Assembly (NCBI GenBank): GCA_900550175.1
Contig: URQX01000001.1
Span: 1-64,000 of the forward strand
Direction of reading: 5' to 3'
DNA length: 64,000 nt
Source of the DNA: an uncultured Veillonella sp.
GTDB taxonomy: Bacteria; Bacillota; Negativicutes; Veillonellales; Veillonellaceae
In this document: in pieces, positions 16,674 to 24,397 of the stretch
Numbering within the stretch: position 1 is the first letter of the stretch
Layout of the letters: every line of letters begins with the position of its first letter
Made by a program: the position numbers and the translations under genes
Notes under the pieces: model-generated
Told to the model about the DNA's origin: nothing
The model's input: the letters and a program-made list of their open reading frames with translations, nothing else
The model's database searches: none

Positions 16674-18275
16674 ATGGAACGGATTCAAGATCTTGTGTAC
16701 ACGCATGTGCAGGGTGGCCAGTTTAGATGGGTTACTGTTAGCACATTGATGCTCGCATTGGGCACGATATTGCATTTGGTGAGCCCTAGTGTGGCTGGGG
16801 TAACGCCGAACTGGACGATTGCTACGTATTGCGTAGCTATTTTATTGACTCGTCCTAGTTTAAGTCAAACGTTGGGGATTGGCCTTGTAGCGGCCCTTAT
16901 TAATGTTTTGACATCTAAGTCAGCATTCCCTTACGGCAACTTGTTGTCTGAACCAGGTGGTGCGTTGACAGCAGCTCTCGTGACGCGCGCTATGTTGTCT
17001 GTGAAGTTCCGTAAAATCGGTGGTTTTGATTTGACGCCAATCCTATCTGGCTTTTTAGCTACTGTTGTATCTGGTGGTATCTTCGTTACCATCTTGTGGA
17101 AAGTATTGGGCTTACCAGACAATGTATATATGTATGGTATGTGGCCTATGGTTCTTATCGTAGGCGCTTTGAACGGTGCCATTACGCCAATCTTGTATAT
17201 TCCGGCGCAACGTCTATTCTCCAAACGCGGAATGTTGCCAAGTACAGATCAATTGACATCTGACCATAGTCATATGACGATTTTGCCTGAACGCCAAGCT
17301 AAGATCTCCATTGAACACGTAAATTACTACCATCCAAAGGCGACTACACCATCTCTTGAAAATATCAATCTCGACGTACATGATGGGGACTTCCTCGTTG
17401 TGACTGGGCCTGCCGGTTGTGGTAAAAGTACCCTTTGCATGGCCATGGTAGGGGCTGTACCTAAATTCTACGGCGGTCGCCTTGAAGGCATGGTGTTCGT
17501 AGATGGTAAAGCGACTACGCAAATGGAAATTCCAGAGCTAGCGAACCATATCGGTGTTGTTCTCGCTGATTACGATACACAACTCGTAACGATGACAGTT
17601 CGTGAAGAAGTGGCCTTTGCCATGGAAAACCGCGGTTATGACCGTGACACAATTAAAGCTCGTTCTGAAGAGGTGTTTGCACAAGTTGGTCTTATCGGCT
17701 TAGAAGATCGCAAAATTACTAGTCTATCCGGTGGTCAACGCCAACGTTTGGCGATTGCTTCCGTATTGGCTACGAACCCAACTGTTCTAGTTCTTGATGA
17801 ACCAACAAGCTCCCTCGACCCAGATGGGACTGCAGAATTATATCGCCTCGTAGGTGATTTGAACAAGAAACACGGTATTACCGTTGTCGTTATCGACCAT
17901 GACTTACATGCTGTATTGCCGTATGCAAACCGCATGGCTCTCATGGTGGATGGCTCTATTGCATGTGATGATGATGTACCAACTACGCTTCGTTACATGT
18001 ACGAACACAATATTCACGTTGATGCGTTGCCATCCGTGTTCACCACGTACATGGAACTTGAACAAGCGGGATTCCACAGCGATGAGCCTTGGCTTAGCAT
18101 CGAGTCTGCTATCAAGGGCTTGCACCAAATTGAAATGGCTCACGCCATCCAAACTGAGGTGCATGGTGAAAGCAACTCTACCAATAAGCAAACAAATACT
18201 ACTGTAGTAGAAGATAGAAAACCGATTCAACGCGTTGATGATGTACAAGGAAAGGACGGTGGCGCTCATGCTTAA
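16674..18275 (+). CDS. ECF transporter: S-like membrane domain fused to an ATPase
   Basis: A 533-residue fusion. Residues about 18-185 hold some five or six hydrophobic helices resembling an ECF substrate-binding (S) component. Residues about 205-440 form an EcfA ATPase: Walker A GPAGCGKST near 245, signature LSGGQRQRLA near 349 and Walker B VLVLDEPTSSLDP near 373. A 90-residue tail follows. It would supply both specificity and one motor subunit of a vitamin or metal importer whose other ATPase and EcfT follow. No riboswitch was recognised, so the substrate stays open. The last 8 bases overlap the next gene. Confidence 0.82.
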   Translation: MERIQDLVYTHVQGGQFRWVTVSTLMLALGTILHLVSPSVAGVTPNWTIATYCVAILLTRPSLSQTLGIGLVAALINVLTSKSAFPYGNLLSEPGGALTAALVTRAMLSVKFRKIGGFDLTPILSGFLATVVSGGIFVTILWKVLGLPDNVYMYGMWPMVLIVGALNGAITPILYIPAQRLFSKRGMLPSTDQLTSDHSHMTILPERQAKISIEHVNYYHPKATTPSLENINLDVHDGDFLVVTGPAGCGKSTLCMAMVGAVPKFYGGRLEGMVFVDGKATTQMEIPELANHIGVVLADYDTQLVTMTVREEVAFAMENRGYDRDTIKARSEEVFAQVGLIGLEDRKITSLSGGQRQRLAIASVLATNPTVLVLDEPTSSLDPDGTAELYRLVGDLNKKHGITVVVIDHDLHAVLPYANRMALMVDGSIACDDDVPTTLRYMYEHNIHVDALPSVFTTYMELEQAGFHSDEPWLSIESAIKGLHQIEMAHAIQTEVHGESNSTNKQTNTTVVEDRKPIQRVDDVQGKDGGAHA

Positions 18276-19080
18276 GGTTGAAAATATCCGCTTTGGCTAT
18301 GTGCCATCCGTAGACATTTTCCGTGATGTGACTTTCACCATCGAAGGTGGCGAATATATTGCCATCGGTGGTCGCAATGGTTGTGGTAAAACGACCATCA
18401 CTCGTTTGCTCGTTGGTCTTGAAAAGGCGAGCGAAGGCCGCATGTACTATAACGGCACGGATATTACGTCTATGCCGCCATCTAAACGTGGTCAATTTAT
18501 TGGTTATGTATTTCAACAACCAGATCGCCAAATGTTCAGACCAACAGTAGCCACAGAGGTTGCCTTCGGTCCTGAATCATTAGGTCGCAGTAAATCCGAA
18601 GTGAAACGCATCGTTGATGAAGTGTTGGAACGTACCGGTATCGCTCACTTACGTGAAGCCTATCCTCCAACATTGCGCCGCGGTGAAAAACAACGCGTTG
18701 CTATCGCTTCTGCACTAGCAATGCAATCTAAAATCCTCATCCTCGACGAACCAACAAGTGGTCAAGATGGTAAGGAAACTAAAGAGTTGTTAGCACTATT
18801 GCGTCAACTTAATCAAGAAGGTATTACAATCCTTCTCATTACACATGATATGGAAATCATGGCTAGCGAATGTAGCCGTGCCCTCATCATGGGTAACCAA
18901 ACCGTTGCTTTTGATGGCAGTCCAGAAGAATTATTTAGGAAATCTACGGACGAATTGCAAGACCTAGGCCTTACGAAACCGCCAAGTGTGGAACTTTCAC
19001 TAGCGGTACCATCCCTCGGTTATTGCAAATCCATGGATGAATTGAAGTCTAAGTTAGTGGCTCAGTTGGGCAGAAAATAG
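18268..19080 (+). CDS. ECF transporter ATPase, second subunit, with unusual signature motif
   Basis: A 270-residue ATPase with Walker A GGRNGCGKTT, a Q-loop at FQQPDRQMF and Walker B KILILDEPTSGQDG. The ABC signature reads LRRGEKQR instead of LSGGQ. Since the paired ATPase upstream has a normal LSGGQ, one of the two composite ATP sites in the heterodimer is probably degenerate. The start is ATG 18268, overlapping the upstream gene by 8 bases. EcfT follows 9 bases after the stop. Confidence 0.88.
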   Translation: MLKVENIRFGYVPSVDIFRDVTFTIEGGEYIAIGGRNGCGKTTITRLLVGLEKASEGRMYYNGTDITSMPPSKRGQFIGYVFQQPDRQMFRPTVATEVAFGPESLGRSKSEVKRIVDEVLERTGIAHLREAYPPTLRRGEKQRVAIASALAMQSKILILDEPTSGQDGKETKELLALLRQLNQEGITILLITHDMEIMASECSRALIMGNQTVAFDGSPEELFRKSTDELQDLGLTKPPSVELSLAVPSLGYCKSMDELKSKLVAQLGRK

Positions 19081-19089
19081 GAGGGACAT

Positions 19090-19758
19090 ATGGAACGTTT
19101 AGTACCGTTAACAAAAATCTTGATGACCCTCGCTGTATCCGTGTGGGCCATTCTATTGCGCGATTGGGCATCTCTATTGGCCTTAGTCGTTGTAGAACTT
19201 GTCGTGTTATTTGTAGCTGGTTTGCTATTTAAACAACACAAAGCCGTATTGGCATTGACAAGCTTTGCCGTATTCCTTGGTGTTATCCAATTTCTCGGCA
19301 GCGGTGATGTAACATCTGCCATCGTATCTGGCTTGCGTATGCTTGCTATGACGCTTGTGTTTATCTGTTTATTGGCAACTACAAAATTGCAAGACCTTAC
19401 AGCAGCGCTCGTAACACAATGCAAAATTCCTTATGAATATGCATTTATGTTCACTGCAGCACTACGCTTTGTGCCTGACTTTATTGCTGAAAGTCATGCT
19501 GTACAAGAGGCGCAAGCGTGCCGTGGTTTATCCTTAGAAGGCAACTTCATTAAACGCATGAAATCTTACGCATCCGTTATCCAACCATTGCTCTTAAAAT
19601 CCTTGGGCCGCTCCGAAACAATGGCGCTGTCCCTAGAACTACGCGGCTTCGGTGGACCTACACATAGCTTTGCAGCATCCGTAGGATTGAAAACTGTGGA
19701 CTATGCTGTAATTGGTACATTGATTGCTATTACAATACTACTATTTGTAATTGTGTAA
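19090..19758 (+). CDS. ecfT: ECF transporter transmembrane protein EcfT
   Basis: A 222-residue membrane protein with about five helices (residues 10-110 and the last 25). The cytoplasmic coupling region carries the two short Ala-Arg-Gly-like motifs expected of EcfT: ACRGLSLEG and LELRGFGG. AGGAGG precedes the ATG. It completes the ECF module. Confidence 0.9.
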   Translation: MERLVPLTKILMTLAVSVWAILLRDWASLLALVVVELVVLFVAGLLFKQHKAVLALTSFAVFLGVIQFLGSGDVTSAIVSGLRMLAMTLVFICLLATTKLQDLTAALVTQCKIPYEYAFMFTAALRFVPDFIAESHAVQEAQACRGLSLEGNFIKRMKSYASVIQPLLLKSLGRSETMALSLELRGFGGPTHSFAASVGLKTVDYAVIGTLIAITILLFVIV

Positions 19759-19768
19759 TAGATAGAAC

Positions 19769-19796
19769 TAGACAAATTCATAGAATAAGGTATACT
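19769..19796 (+). promoter_or_regulatory. Promoter of the putative antitoxin RNA
   Basis: TAGACA (19769-19774) and TATACT (19791-19796) with a 16-base spacer. Expected start is near 19803, giving an RNA of about 80 bases that ends at the shared terminator. Confidence 0.6.
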
Positions 19797-19802
19797 ATAA
19801 TT

Positions 19803-19885
19803 AGCTTAAAGAGTATGAGGTATCTTAATTGGTACACGTAAAAAGACCCCCTAGGAATGGCGAAATACCTAGGGGGCTTTTTATT
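19803..19885 (+). ncRNA. Putative type I antitoxin RNA (RNA II-like)
   Basis: A short transcript is predicted between the promoter at 19769-19796 and the terminator at 19840-19885, with no reading frame. It carries AAAGAGTATGAGG (19808-19820) and ATTGGTACAC (19828-19837). The same two blocks recur at 19989-20001 and 20011-20020, over the toxin start codon and ribosome binding region on the opposite strand. The RNA can therefore pair with the toxin mRNA both there and at the terminator. This is the layout of the enterococcal par (fst) RNA II. Confidence 0.65.
19840..19885. terminator. Bidirectional terminator shared by toxin mRNA and antitoxin RNA
   Basis: CCCCCTAGG and CCTAGGGGG form a strong stem flanked by AAAAAG on the left and CTTTTTATTT on the right, so it can stop transcription from both sides. 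Confidence 0.92.
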
Positions 19886-19916
19886 TATCTTTTCACGGAG
19901 ATAAACCGACGCTCAA

Positions 19917-20012
19917 TCACCAGTTTAAATACCAGTCGAGCAATTTATAAATGAGGTAGCTAACCACATTTATCGTAACTGGTATAATAAAGAGTATGAG
20001 GAATTTTCTCAT
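19917..20012 (-). CDS. Fst-like type I toxin peptide (31 residues)
   Basis: A 31-residue frame with a perfect ribosome binding site (GGAAGGAGGTG) ahead of its ATG at 20012. The peptide starts MRKFLILFIIPVT and continues as a single hydrophobic helix with a proline near the start (residue 11), ending in KLLDWYLNW. Size, single membrane span with an internal Pro and charged/aromatic tail match Fst/Ldr-type membrane toxins. The ribosome binding site sits in the loop of a GGTACA/TGTACC stem, the mRNA converges on an antisense RNA, and both share a terminator. The toxin call is inferred from this architecture. Confidence 0.72.
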   Translation of the reverse strand: MRKFLILFIIPVTINVVSYLIYKLLDWYLNW

Positions 20013-20013
20013 T

Positions 20014-20034
20014 GGTACACCTCCTTCCTGTACC
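20014..20034 (-). promoter_or_regulatory. Hairpin holding the toxin ribosome binding site
   Basis: On the reverse strand GGTACA and TGTACC (6 bp) flank GGAAGGAGG, so the Shine-Dalgarno lies in a loop directly before the start codon. Comparable leader structures limit translation of fst-type toxins. Confidence 0.6.
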
Positions 20035-20066
20035 TGTTTCCCCAGGATGGAGTTGGTGACATCTTG

Positions 20067-20075
20067 ATTATAGCA
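20067..20075 (-). promoter_or_regulatory. Extended -10 promoter of the toxin mRNA
   Basis: On the reverse strand TGCTATAAT is a perfect extended -10; the -35 is weak. A start near 20058 gives a toxin mRNA of roughly 220 bases ending at the shared terminator. Confidence 0.6.
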
Positions 20076-20163
20076 AAACTTCAATTTCATAAATAGCGAT
20101 ATACAAGTTATTGTCTATAGATTTTAAAGAATAATGATAGATTAGGAGTATATTACTATCGCA

Positions 20164-20183
20164 TTGATGATGTACAAGGAAAG
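20164..20183 (+). repeat. 20-base exact copy of a segment from the S-domain/ATPase fusion gene
   Basis: TTGATGATGTACAAGGAAAG here is identical to 18235-18254, near the 3' end of the ECF fusion gene. With one mismatch the match extends to 24 bases. It lies in the otherwise empty stretch between the type I locus and the Fic gene. Confidence 0.8.
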
Positions 20184-20229
20184 TATATAAGTAAAAAAAG
20201 AGCTTTTTACTTATATATATTTCAAAACA

Positions 20230-20273
20230 CAAAACTGAGTGGTAAAAAATGTTGTTTTTACCACTCAGTTTTG
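20230..20273 (+). repeat. Perfect 19-bp inverted repeat upstream of the Fic gene
   Basis: Arms at 20230-20248 and 20255-20273 are perfectly complementary (CAAAACTGAGTGGTAAAAA on the left) with a 6-base loop. No T-tract follows the right arm. It lies 70 bases ahead of the fic start codon and could fold in its leader, serve as a protein site, or be a relic of a mobile repeat. The remaining bases of this gap show nothing else. Confidence 0.85.
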
Positions 20274-20342
20274 CTATATTGGAGGTATAAAAGTAAAATT
20301 TACGATTTTTACATTTCAATGGATTATGAAAGGTAAAACGCT

Positions 20343-21563
20343 ATGTCATATGAACCTTTATATAAAGTGTTTTATAAATGCGAAGAAAAGTGGCAAGAGG
20401 TTCTTGATGCACGATATGCATCTGAAAATACGGAACATATAAATCTATTAATAGCACAAATTAATAGAAAAAAGAGCTTTCCTGCTTTTTTTATGTATCA
20501 TAAGGATATTCTTGATGTAATGATTCAACTGGAGCGAAAGCATTCAGCTTTTTTAGATTTATTAAAACAAGTTCCGTTAATTATGCATCCGCATTTACTG
20601 AATACATTTTTGGTAGAAGAAATTAAGGCTAGTAATGATATTGAAGGTGTTCATAGTAGCAGAAGAGAGATTCAAGAGGCTATTGATACGAATATTACTG
20701 AGGTAAAAAGATTTAGTAGTGTCGTATCAAAATACAGAGATATATTAAACTCATCAGGAAGGCAAGAATTCTATACAAATGAAGAGATTAGAGCTCTATA
20801 TGATGAGTTAGTATCAAATGAAATTGAAGAGAAAAATAAACTAGATGGTATAATTTTTAGACGTGATCCAGTTTCCGTTTATGATGGATATGATAGAGAG
20901 ATTCATATAGGAACTACGCCAGAATCACAAATTATCAAACTTATGACCATAGCACTAGAGTTTTTGAATAATGATGAGATACAATTACCAATTCGTGTGG
21001 CGGTATTTCATTATATGTTTGGTTATATTCATCCTTTTTATGATGGTAATGGCCGTGTGAATAGATATATTTCTTCCTCGTATTTGTCAAAGGATTTTCA
21101 TCCGTTGGTAGCCTTGCGTTTATCCGCTTTAATAAAGGCTAATCGTTCTAAATATTATAAAAGCTTTATTAATACTACGTCAGAGCGCAATGGAGGAGAT
21201 TTAACTCCTTTTGTCATCCAATTTTTAACTTTTTTAGTTGATACCGTTGATAATTTAAGTGAATTGCTTAATACACGGTTAGAAAGATTACGTAATGCCT
21301 GTGATCAATTAGATCAGTTTTTTATTAACCAAGGAATTACAGATGAACTGGTTCAAGACATATATTACATCTTATTACAGACATCGCTATTTATGATTGG
21401 ACCAGGAATCACTCGAGAAGAGTTATGGAAAAATTTAGGTAAGAGTAAAAAGACCGTATATGAACGTATTAAACATATACCACGGGAATATCTTAAAGTC
21501 CAAAAAGTAGGTAAAACAGAGCATTTTAAGTTAAAGAAATCCATATTGAGTTCTATTCAGTAA
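20343..21563 (+). CDS. Fic family protein (probable AMP-transferase) with N-terminal inhibitory motif
   Basis: A 406-residue protein. The catalytic FIC motif HPFYDGNGRVNR lies at 230-241, with all key residues (His, Asp, Gly-Asn-Gly-Arg, Arg). An inhibitory motif of the (S/T)xxxE(G/N) type, SNDIEG, lies at 97-102 ahead of the fold, marking it as a class II, self-inhibited Fic protein. A winged-helix-like segment near the C-terminus (TREELWKNLGKSKKTVYERI) suggests DNA binding or self-regulation. Such proteins modify other proteins with AMP. It is low in GC and next to the type I locus. Confidence 0.92.
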   Translation: MSYEPLYKVFYKCEEKWQEVLDARYASENTEHINLLIAQINRKKSFPAFFMYHKDILDVMIQLERKHSAFLDLLKQVPLIMHPHLLNTFLVEEIKASNDIEGVHSSRREIQEAIDTNITEVKRFSSVVSKYRDILNSSGRQEFYTNEEIRALYDELVSNEIEEKNKLDGIIFRRDPVSVYDGYDREIHIGTTPESQIIKLMTIALEFLNNDEIQLPIRVAVFHYMFGYIHPFYDGNGRVNRYISSSYLSKDFHPLVALRLSALIKANRSKYYKSFINTTSERNGGDLTPFVIQFLTFLVDTVDNLSELLNTRLERLRNACDQLDQFFINQGITDELVQDIYYILLQTSLFMIGPGITREELWKNLGKSKKTVYERIKHIPREYLKVQKVGKTEHFKLKKSILSSIQ

Positions 21564-21583
21564 TCTATGAAAGAAGAGTTACT

Positions 21584-22084
21584 ATGAATAATTTTAAAAT
21601 TCGTCGTGCTAGAATTGATGACATCTCATCTTGTTTAGATATTTATAATTACGAGGTTGTAAACGGCGTAGCAACCCTTGATCTTGAACCTCGTACATTG
21701 CCAGAGTGGCAGGAGTGGTATGAGGCTCATCAAATATCTGAGCACTGCATTTTTGTAGGGATTATGGACGATGTTGTGGTAGGCTATGCATCGCTTTCAC
21801 CGTATAGAACAAAGGATGCGTTCAAAAGTACCGTCGAATTATCTATCTACATCCATCAAGAGTATCGCGGTAAAGGTGTGGCGTCTAAATTGATGGCCCA
21901 TATATTAGAGCATGCTAAAGAAACGGAAACATTACATACGGTGGTGTCTGTTATTACGGCAGGAAATGCGGCAAGTACTGCGCTACATGAGCGTTTTGGA
22001 TTTACCTACTGTGGACTGACCCCTCAAGTTGGTTTCAAACATGGTAAATATCAGGATACCGAAACATACGCATTATTGATATAA
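21584..22084 (+). CDS. GNAT N-acetyltransferase, phosphinothricin acetyltransferase-like
   Basis: A 166-residue GNAT protein with the family blocks IYNYEVVNGVATLDLEPRT, GYASLSPYRTKDAFKSTVELSIYI, the acetyl-CoA loop YRGKGVASKLM and the end GFTYCGLTPQVGFKHGKYQD. This is the Pat/Bar/YwnH group; natural substrates in most bacteria are amino acid analogues such as methionine sulfoximine/sulfone. It follows the Fic gene by 20 bases. Confidence 0.88.
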   Translation: MNNFKIRRARIDDISSCLDIYNYEVVNGVATLDLEPRTLPEWQEWYEAHQISEHCIFVGIMDDVVVGYASLSPYRTKDAFKSTVELSIYIHQEYRGKGVASKLMAHILEHAKETETLHTVVSVITAGNAASTALHERFGFTYCGLTPQVGFKHGKYQDTETYALLI

Positions 22085-22168
22085 TAAAACATAGATATTA
22101 AATTACAGACTAAATGTACAGATGATAGATAAGGGTTCACCATGGGTTAGGGTGAATAGGGTGATTGA

Positions 22169-23032
22169 ATGAACATGAAAGATGAACGGCAGTTCGTTGG
22201 ATACAGTAAGTATCGTAGCCGTCTTGTAGATGGTCATGTGCATACAGAACTGTGCCCACATGGTAGTGGGGACCGAACTGCAATGATGATTGAAAAAGCC
22301 ATCGAGTTGCGCATTGAGAAAGTATGCCTTACAGAACATGCGCCATTGCCAAAGGCTTTTGCCGTTGAATACGGTGGTGACCAAAAGGCCTATGATACAG
22401 CATCTTTGAAATTGAACCAAGTAGATACCTACTTAGAACTAGGCCGTCAATTACAACGTGCCTATGGCACACATATTGATATCTCTCTCGGCTTTGAAGT
22501 GGATTACATTCCAGGCTTTGAGACGGATATTCAAGAGTTCCTCGATCGCTATGGTCCATTGACGGACGATAATATTTTGTCCGTTCACTTCATGGAAGGC
22601 GTGAATAATGCCTATTACTGCTTAGACTATAGCCCTGAAGAATTTAAAAAGGGTTTTGGTCCGTGGATTGAAAAGCAATATGAGTTGTATTATAAATATT
22701 ACTCAACCGTGCGCCAAGCCGTGCGAGCTGACCTTGGTGAATATACACCAAAACGCATTGGTCACTTTGATTTGATTAAAAAATACCAACACCACTTTGG
22801 CTTTGAGCGTCACTTGGATCGCCGCAATGCGCAGGTAGTGAGCGATATCTTGCATATCATGCGCGTACAAGGGCGCGAACTAGACTACAACATGAGTGGC
22901 TTCTTCAAACCAGATTGCCGTGAAATGTATCCAAGCCGCTTTATTCAAGGTATGGCTGCTATCATCGGGGTGCCATTTGTACTTGGCTCTGATGCACATA
23001 GCATAGCTGATATAGAAAAAATTTGGGGCTAG
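22169..23032 (+). CDS. hisJ: Histidinol-phosphatase (PHP family, HisJ-like)
   Basis: A 287-residue PHP-domain phosphatase acting in the penultimate part of histidine synthesis. Metal-binding motifs: VDGHVHTELCPHG near residue 20, LTEHAPLP near 52, and the late GSDAHS. No HisB-type or HisN phosphatase is seen in the his operon, and the operon HisB is only the dehydratase, so this gene fills the gap. It lies 1.4 kb ahead of hisZG, outside the main operon, and is followed by a small membrane-anchored protein gene. Confidence 0.88.
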   Translation: MNMKDERQFVGYSKYRSRLVDGHVHTELCPHGSGDRTAMMIEKAIELRIEKVCLTEHAPLPKAFAVEYGGDQKAYDTASLKLNQVDTYLELGRQLQRAYGTHIDISLGFEVDYIPGFETDIQEFLDRYGPLTDDNILSVHFMEGVNNAYYCLDYSPEEFKKGFGPWIEKQYELYYKYYSTVRQAVRADLGEYTPKRIGHFDLIKKYQHHFGFERHLDRRNAQVVSDILHIMRVQGRELDYNMSGFFKPDCREMYPSRFIQGMAAIIGVPFVLGSDAHSIADIEKIWG

Positions 23033-23036
23033 ATTC

Positions 23037-23501
23037 ATGAGAAAGTTTTTGCTTGGGATCATTATTCTCATAACTCTAATAACAGCTTTTATAGCTTATA
23101 TGTTTTATCATGAACCATCATCTAATGAGCTAGTTGGGCGCAGTGTAGCTTTAGAATTTGGGCCTAAGAATGAAATTCATATTAGCAAATTGGGTAGCCA
23201 ATTTATTGTATCTGATACTAGTTTCTCTAACTCTAAATTTCCTTATTTCTTTGATGCCTTTGTAGAGAAAGATAAGGCTGGCAGCTCGTATCTATACTTA
23301 TTATGTAAGGATAATATGATTGTCTTTGATAATAATATGAATTGTATTCTATTCTTCTCCAAACAAAACCAAGAGTCCAAAGCTTTATTAGATCATGTAA
23401 AGAAATATTATCATTTTGATGCAAGTAAAACGAAGTATAAGATTGAAGACTTAGATGAAGTTGATAAGTCTATATATCTATCGTTACAAAGTCAAAATTA
23501 A
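23037..23501 (+). CDS. Hypothetical membrane-anchored protein
   Basis: A 154-residue protein with one N-terminal hydrophobic helix (residues 5-25) and a soluble, probably periplasmic, domain with many aromatic and charged residues and one Cys pair (C85, C100 region). No known domain was recognised. It starts four bases after the hisJ stop, so it is probably co-transcribed, but no link to histidine synthesis can be seen. Confidence 0.75.
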   Translation: MRKFLLGIIILITLITAFIAYMFYHEPSSNELVGRSVALEFGPKNEIHISKLGSQFIVSDTSFSNSKFPYFFDAFVEKDKAGSSYLYLLCKDNMIVFDNNMNCILFFSKQNQESKALLDHVKKYYHFDASKTKYKIEDLDEVDKSIYLSLQSQN

Positions 23502-23530
23502 TCCTTAAAACTCTGGAAAACGGGGAGAAA

Positions 23531-23923
23531 ATGAGTAAACTTGGAATATTAGGATATTTTTTTGTTTTTATATCTATATCATTATCTATAGGGTTATATA
23601 AAATTGAGATCCGTAAATGTTCATTTGATGAAAAATATGAATATATGAAAAAACATAGAATTTTTGGTAGCCTAACAAAGTATTTATCTATAATCTCTAT
23701 TATAAGTTTAGTGGTATTAAATCTTAAATTTTTAATGGATAAAGATTATAAATTTATAGTAGATTATGGCAGTATTTGGTTGATTTTCTTCTTTTTTACA
23801 ATACTCACGGGGTTTTGTCAAAAAAGAGATAGTATATATTTTAAAGAGGGCCTTATTGCAGCGATTTCTGCATTATGGGGGATTATCGTGTTTGCTTATG
23901 CGTTTAGAAAAGTCCTTTTTTAA
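23531..23923 (+). CDS. Hypothetical small membrane protein
   Basis: A 130-residue protein with four hydrophobic helices (about residues 4-22, 48-68, 78-97 and 107-127), rich in Ile/Leu/Phe and markedly AT-rich at DNA level. GGGGAGAAA precedes the ATG. Family not recognised. Together with the previous gene it may form a small accessory pair. Confidence 0.7.
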   Translation: MSKLGILGYFFVFISISLSIGLYKIEIRKCSFDEKYEYMKKHRIFGSLTKYLSIISIISLVVLNLKFLMDKDYKFIVDYGSIWLIFFFFTILTGFCQKRDSIYFKEGLIAAISALWGIIVFAYAFRKVLF

Positions 23924-23988
23924 ATAGAAAATATATATTGTTTTACTATATTAGACTAATGATATGGAATTCTTTAAGAAACCATAGC

Positions 23989-24018
23989 AAAGGGGCACCT
24001 CGAAGGAGGTGCCCCTTT
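23989..24018 (+). terminator. Strong hairpin, probable terminator before the his operon
   Basis: A perfect 13-bp GC-rich stem, AAAGGGGCACCTC and GAGGTGCCCCTTT, with a GAAG loop. The T-tract is short (TTTAGTT), so termination strength is uncertain. The rest of the gap to 24170 shows no gene. Confidence 0.7.
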
Positions 24019-24169
24019 AGTTATTAATAAGGAAAACTACACTTTATTAACAGGGAAATTCTTTATGCTATACTTTAAACTGTGTTAATATGATAAAATA
24101 AACGGTATAAATACTTCAACAACTAGGTTTATTACCTATAATGACCCATAATTAAATTTGAGTAATACT

Positions 24170-24208
24170 AACGGTTCTATTGACAATTCTATAGAACCGT
24201 TATATTAT
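24170..24208 (+). promoter_or_regulatory. Promoter and palindromic operator of the histidine operon
   Basis: TTGACA (24180-24185) and TATTAT (24203-24208) are 17 bases apart. A perfect 11-bp inverted repeat, AACGGTTCTAT (24170-24180) and ATAGAACCGTT (24191-24201), overlaps the -35 and spacer, so a bound dimer would block RNA polymerase. About 180 bases of leader follow before hisZG; no T-box sequence or His-rich leader peptide was found there. Confidence 0.72.
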
Positions 24209-24397
24209 AATTTCATACTTTAACAAGATAAAGCGATAAAATAGAAAAGTATCGATATAGGTAAATTTTTTCTCATAACAAATTGAATAGCTAGATGACT
24301 TAAACCGTCATATAACTTAAATGGTTAATGCAGATGACATATAGCATTCAAAAACATGAGAAATGATATAGATCAAATAATAGAAAGGATGTTTACG

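Noticed and set aside
20239..20442. Frame of 67 codons overlapping the hairpin and the fic start
   Set aside because: No ribosome binding site, out of frame with fic, and it reads through the inverted repeat.
24209..24397. T-box or His leader peptide before hisZG
   Set aside because: No run of His codons and no T-box sequence in the leader.
24356..24397. Longer start for hisZG at 24356
   Set aside because: No ribosome binding site ahead of it; GAAAGGA fits the ATG at 24398 and family alignments begin near LPTGFRD.
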